A DNA stretch of 64,000 bases from Oceanispirochaeta crateris (GTDB lineage Bacteria; Spirochaetota; Spirochaetia; DSM-2461): positions 1-64,000 of the forward strand of contig NZ_CP036150.1 of assembly GCF_008329965.1 (NCBI RefSeq), in the 5' to 3' direction. Below, piece after piece: positions 61,751 through 64,000 of this stretch (its first letter is position 1; every line of letters starts with the position of its first letter). The position numbers were made by a program, and so were the translations under genes. The notes beneath the pieces were generated by a model, which worked only from the letters and a program-made list of their open reading frames with translations, was not told where the DNA came from and ran no database searches.

Positions 61751-64000
61751 ATGAAAAAAGTGAAGATGACTCTCATTTTCGGTTTACTTGTTTGGGGGCT
61801 TTCTGGATGTGCTACATTTGAAGGAAGCATCCCCCTCGAGTCAGAAGGGAAAGATCTGTATCTCTCTCCCAAAAACAATGACGGTATCATGGATACCGTT
61901 TCTATTCCCATGAATATCCCTGATACGAAGGGGCTCAAGATTCAGGGGTATTCTATTGAGATCCGTTCAGCCCTGGATGATGTTGTTTATTCAAAAACCT
62001 TCAAAGACGAACCCGGGGGGATTCTCAAGAGGAAGCATCCGGTGATTGTCCCGGGAGAAATTCTCTGGGATGGGAAAACTTCAGATGGAACATGGGCGGC
62101 CGATGGGACGTATTCTTTGACTGTCAATGTCAATGATTATAAGGGAAATACCGGTTTTTTCGGCCCTGTAAGGATCATTGTTGATAACACTGCACCCTAT
62201 GCCCAGCTCTACTTTCCCTATTCCATATTCTCTCCCAACGGAGATGGCAGTCAGGATTCTCTGGATATACATCAGCAAGAGGCCAGTGCTGAGGCTCTTT
62301 GGGTCGGTACAATTAAGGATAGTAACAACGAGCTGGTCCGGACATTCCGATGGAGTGGGGTTCCAGCTCTTTTTTCATGGAATGGCAAGACAGAAAATGA
62401 TGAACTGAGCCCTGAAGGTTCGTACTCATACACTCTGGAATCTATAGATGAGGGCGGCAATAGTTTCCGTTTGGGCTATGATCAGATTGTCATCGACAAC
62501 ACCGCTTATCCTGTTCAGATGAGACTTTTGAGCGCTGATCAGTTCAGCCCTAACGATGACGGCGTCATGGATACGGTTCGTATAGAGGTAGAGGCTGCTG
62601 AAAGATCCAGAATCAACTCATTGAAACTGAAGATTATTAATGCTGCTGGGGACCTGGTTAAGGAACTGAAAGAAGAGTCTCCGGGGATTTATGTCTTTGA
62701 CGGTAAGAAATCTGGGAAAACTCTTCCCGAAGGGTACTATTATGCCGGTCTGGAAGTTCAGTATAATAATGGAGCCCTCCAAAAAGCCGTATCGGGAAAG
62801 CTCAAACTAGATTTGACCGCACCTACTGCGGTCCTCAAAGCCTCTCTTCCCGTATTTTCTCCCAATAATGATGGCCGGAAAGACTCGGTTGAAATCTTTC
62901 AAAGCAGCAGTGCTGAGACTGTCTGGACCGGACAGATCATGGCCGATAAGAGGGTGATTAGATCCTGGAAATGGAATGAACGGGTTGTTCCTGTCCTCTG
63001 GGACGGACTGGATGCCTCCGGTCTTCTTGTCGCTGATGGTCTTTACCAGTACAGGCTCAATGCCACAGATGCCGCAGGAAACTCAGCTGTCTTTCTCTCC
63101 AGTCTCTTTTCTGTAGACACAAAGGCGACTCCTGTTCAACTGACTCAATCCATCAATGTTTTCAGTCCCAATAGCGATGGTCATTCGGATGTTGTCATGT
63201 TTTATCCCAGACCCCTGGTCAAGGAGGGCATCGCCTCCTGGACCTTCTCTGTTCTTGATGAGTCTGAAACCCGGGTTTTTAAGGTCTCAGGCATGAACAG
63301 TCTTATTCCCGAGACCATTTCCTGGGATGGACGAAATACGGGGGGGGCCATCAGTGAAGGACTCTTCCGAGGAGAGTTGGAAGTTGAGTATATCAAGGGA
63401 AATTATGAGAAGAGAGGGGCCGTTCCAGCTGTCAGAATTGACCTGACCGAGCCGGATATTAACCTTTCTACATCAAAACTGCCCTTTTCTCCTGACGGAG
63501 ATGGTGAGAGTGATATTCTGACAATTCAAATAGATCCCCAGGACCCTTCGGGTATTGAGAGTTGGTCTGCAAGGATTCTTGACCCTGCAGGATCATTGTT
63601 CTTCACACTCAATCCCATGAACTTCATAAATGGTTCCTATCTTTGGAATGGAAAAGACAAGAGGGGTGAGCTGGTTCAGTCTGCCTCAGATTATATTCTG
63701 GAAGTTGAGGCCGTTGATGGAGTCGGGAATCGTAATTCTGTGAAAAAGACAATTCCCATTGATATTCTGGTTCTTAAAGACGGTGATAAGCTGAGGATTA
63801 GTATCTCAAGCATCTATTTCAAGCCATTTACAGCAGATTATCTTTCCATCGACCCGGAATTGAAGAGCCGTAATCTGAAAACTCTGGATCGTCTGGCAGA
63901 GATTCTTATGAAGTACGGCCAATACAATATTCAGCTGGAAGGGCATGCCGTCCGTATCCTGTGGAAAGATGAGAAAAAGTGGATGTCTGAGGAAGAAGAT
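61751..64000 (+). CDS. OmpA-family lipoprotein with six FSPNxDG repeats (3' end outside window)
   Basis: 750 codons are present and the frame is open to the window end. Signal peptide with lipobox (GLSGC, Cys about residue 17), so lipid-anchored in the periplasm or outer membrane. Six repeat units of about 105 residues each start with a LSPKNNDG/FSPNGDG-type motif (near 61862, 62227, 62541, 62851, 63160, 63484), followed by D[TS]V-like strands and a WDGK/WNGK-type turn, as in FlgD-like immunoglobulin folds. The aspartate/asparagine-rich motif may bind calcium. The final visible 80 residues begin an OmpA-like peptidoglycan-binding domain (ISSIYFKPFTADYL, ILMKYGQYNIQLEGHA). It probably links the outer membrane to the cell wall. 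Confidence 0.88.
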   Translation, partial: MKKVKMTLIFGLLVWGLSGCATFEGSIPLESEGKDLYLSPKNNDGIMDTVSIPMNIPDTKGLKIQGYSIEIRSALDDVVYSKTFKDEPGGILKRKHPVIVPGEILWDGKTSDGTWAADGTYSLTVNVNDYKGNTGFFGPVRIIVDNTAPYAQLYFPYSIFSPNGDGSQDSLDIHQQEASAEALWVGTIKDSNNELVRTFRWSGVPALFSWNGKTENDELSPEGSYSYTLESIDEGGNSFRLGYDQIVIDNTAYPVQMRLLSADQFSPNDDGVMDTVRIEVEAAERSRINSLKLKIINAAGDLVKELKEESPGIYVFDGKKSGKTLPEGYYYAGLEVQYNNGALQKAVSGKLKLDLTAPTAVLKASLPVFSPNNDGRKDSVEIFQSSSAETVWTGQIMADKRVIRSWKWNERVVPVLWDGLDASGLLVADGLYQYRLNATDAAGNSAVFLSSLFSVDTKATPVQLTQSINVFSPNSDGHSDVVMFYPRPLVKEGIASWTFSVLDESETRVFKVSGMNSLIPETISWDGRNTGGAISEGLFRGELEVEYIKGNYEKRGAVPAVRIDLTEPDINLSTSKLPFSPDGDGESDILTIQIDPQDPSGIESWSARILDPAGSLFFTLNPMNFINGSYLWNGKDKRGELVQSASDYILEVEAVDGVGNRNSVKKTIPIDILVLKDGDKLRISISSIYFKPFTADYLSIDPELKSRNLKTLDRLAEILMKYGQYNIQLEGHAVRILWKDEKKWMSEEED

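Noticed and set aside
1-64000. CRISPR arrays, insertion sequences, integrases, tRNA or rRNA genes
   Set aside because: Reading both strands gave no regularly spaced direct repeats, transposase-like proteins, cloverleaf sequences or rRNA stretches.

Overview
The window looks like the chromosome of a free-living, Gram-negative, probably anaerobic or facultative bacterium, most likely a spirochaete of the Spirochaeta/Oceanispirochaeta type. This is an inference from gene content, not from a marker gene: a giant single-chain acetyl-CoA carboxylase, an OmpA-type lipoprotein with repeats, many sugar-catabolic genes, a chemoreceptor and complex sensor kinases. No rRNA, tRNA, CRISPR array, insertion sequence or phage gene was seen.

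Layout. 1-5.5 kb: the end of a sugar/polyol ABC-transport operon (ATPase, permease, PfkB kinase, LacI regulator, GatZ-like tagatose-phosphate enzyme). Its first four genes are much more AT-rich than what follows. 5.7-9.8 kb: a zinc polyol/alcohol dehydrogenase, then fabF diverging from an NPD-family flavoprotein across an intergenic region with two long palindromes. 9.8-13.8 kb: KDG kinase and KDPG aldolase with a KdgR-like operator, a secreted small protein, a FucU-like mutarotase and an asparaginase. 14-19.2 kb: ssnA-ygfM-xdhD, the selenium-associated molybdenum hydroxylase cluster, closed by a strong terminator. 19.2-22.2 kb: a LacI regulator diverging from a ROK kinase and SIS isomerase, with two matched operators. 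22.2-29 kb: a complete YbhGFSR/TolC-type ABC exporter operon under a TetR regulator with a perfect 42-bp palindrome; one ATPase is frameshifted in its signature motif. 29-33 kb: a four-domain persulfide/CoA-disulfide reductase and a second SsnA-like aminohydrolase. 33-36.4 kb: a DUF1538 membrane protein overlapping a gene for a chain with three PII-like units. 36.5-42 kb: the 1831-residue acetyl-CoA carboxylase. 42-45.7 kb: an FAD reductase, a DUF4395 protein, and glnK-amtB behind a sigma-54-like promoter. 46-54 kb: signal transduction (hybrid kinases, CheY-like protein, chemoreceptor, Fur-box-like palindrome). 54-64 kb: phosphatase, cupin, acyl-CoA synthetase, M50 protease, DUF438/PAS protein, FAD dehydrogenase, and a truncated repeat-rich OmpA lipoprotein.

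The two most unusual things are these. (1) A 33-bp palindromic element with the same 11-bp spacer occurs in the fabF/NPD intergenic region (two copies) and in front of the giant acetyl-CoA carboxylase gene 34 kb away. In each case it contains -35/-10-like boxes, which suggests an undescribed fatty-acid-synthesis regulon. (2) The DUF1538 protein is translationally coupled to a protein that appears to be a PII trimer fused into one chain. This parallels AmtB-GlnK 9 kb away and suggests an uncharacterised transporter-sensor pair.
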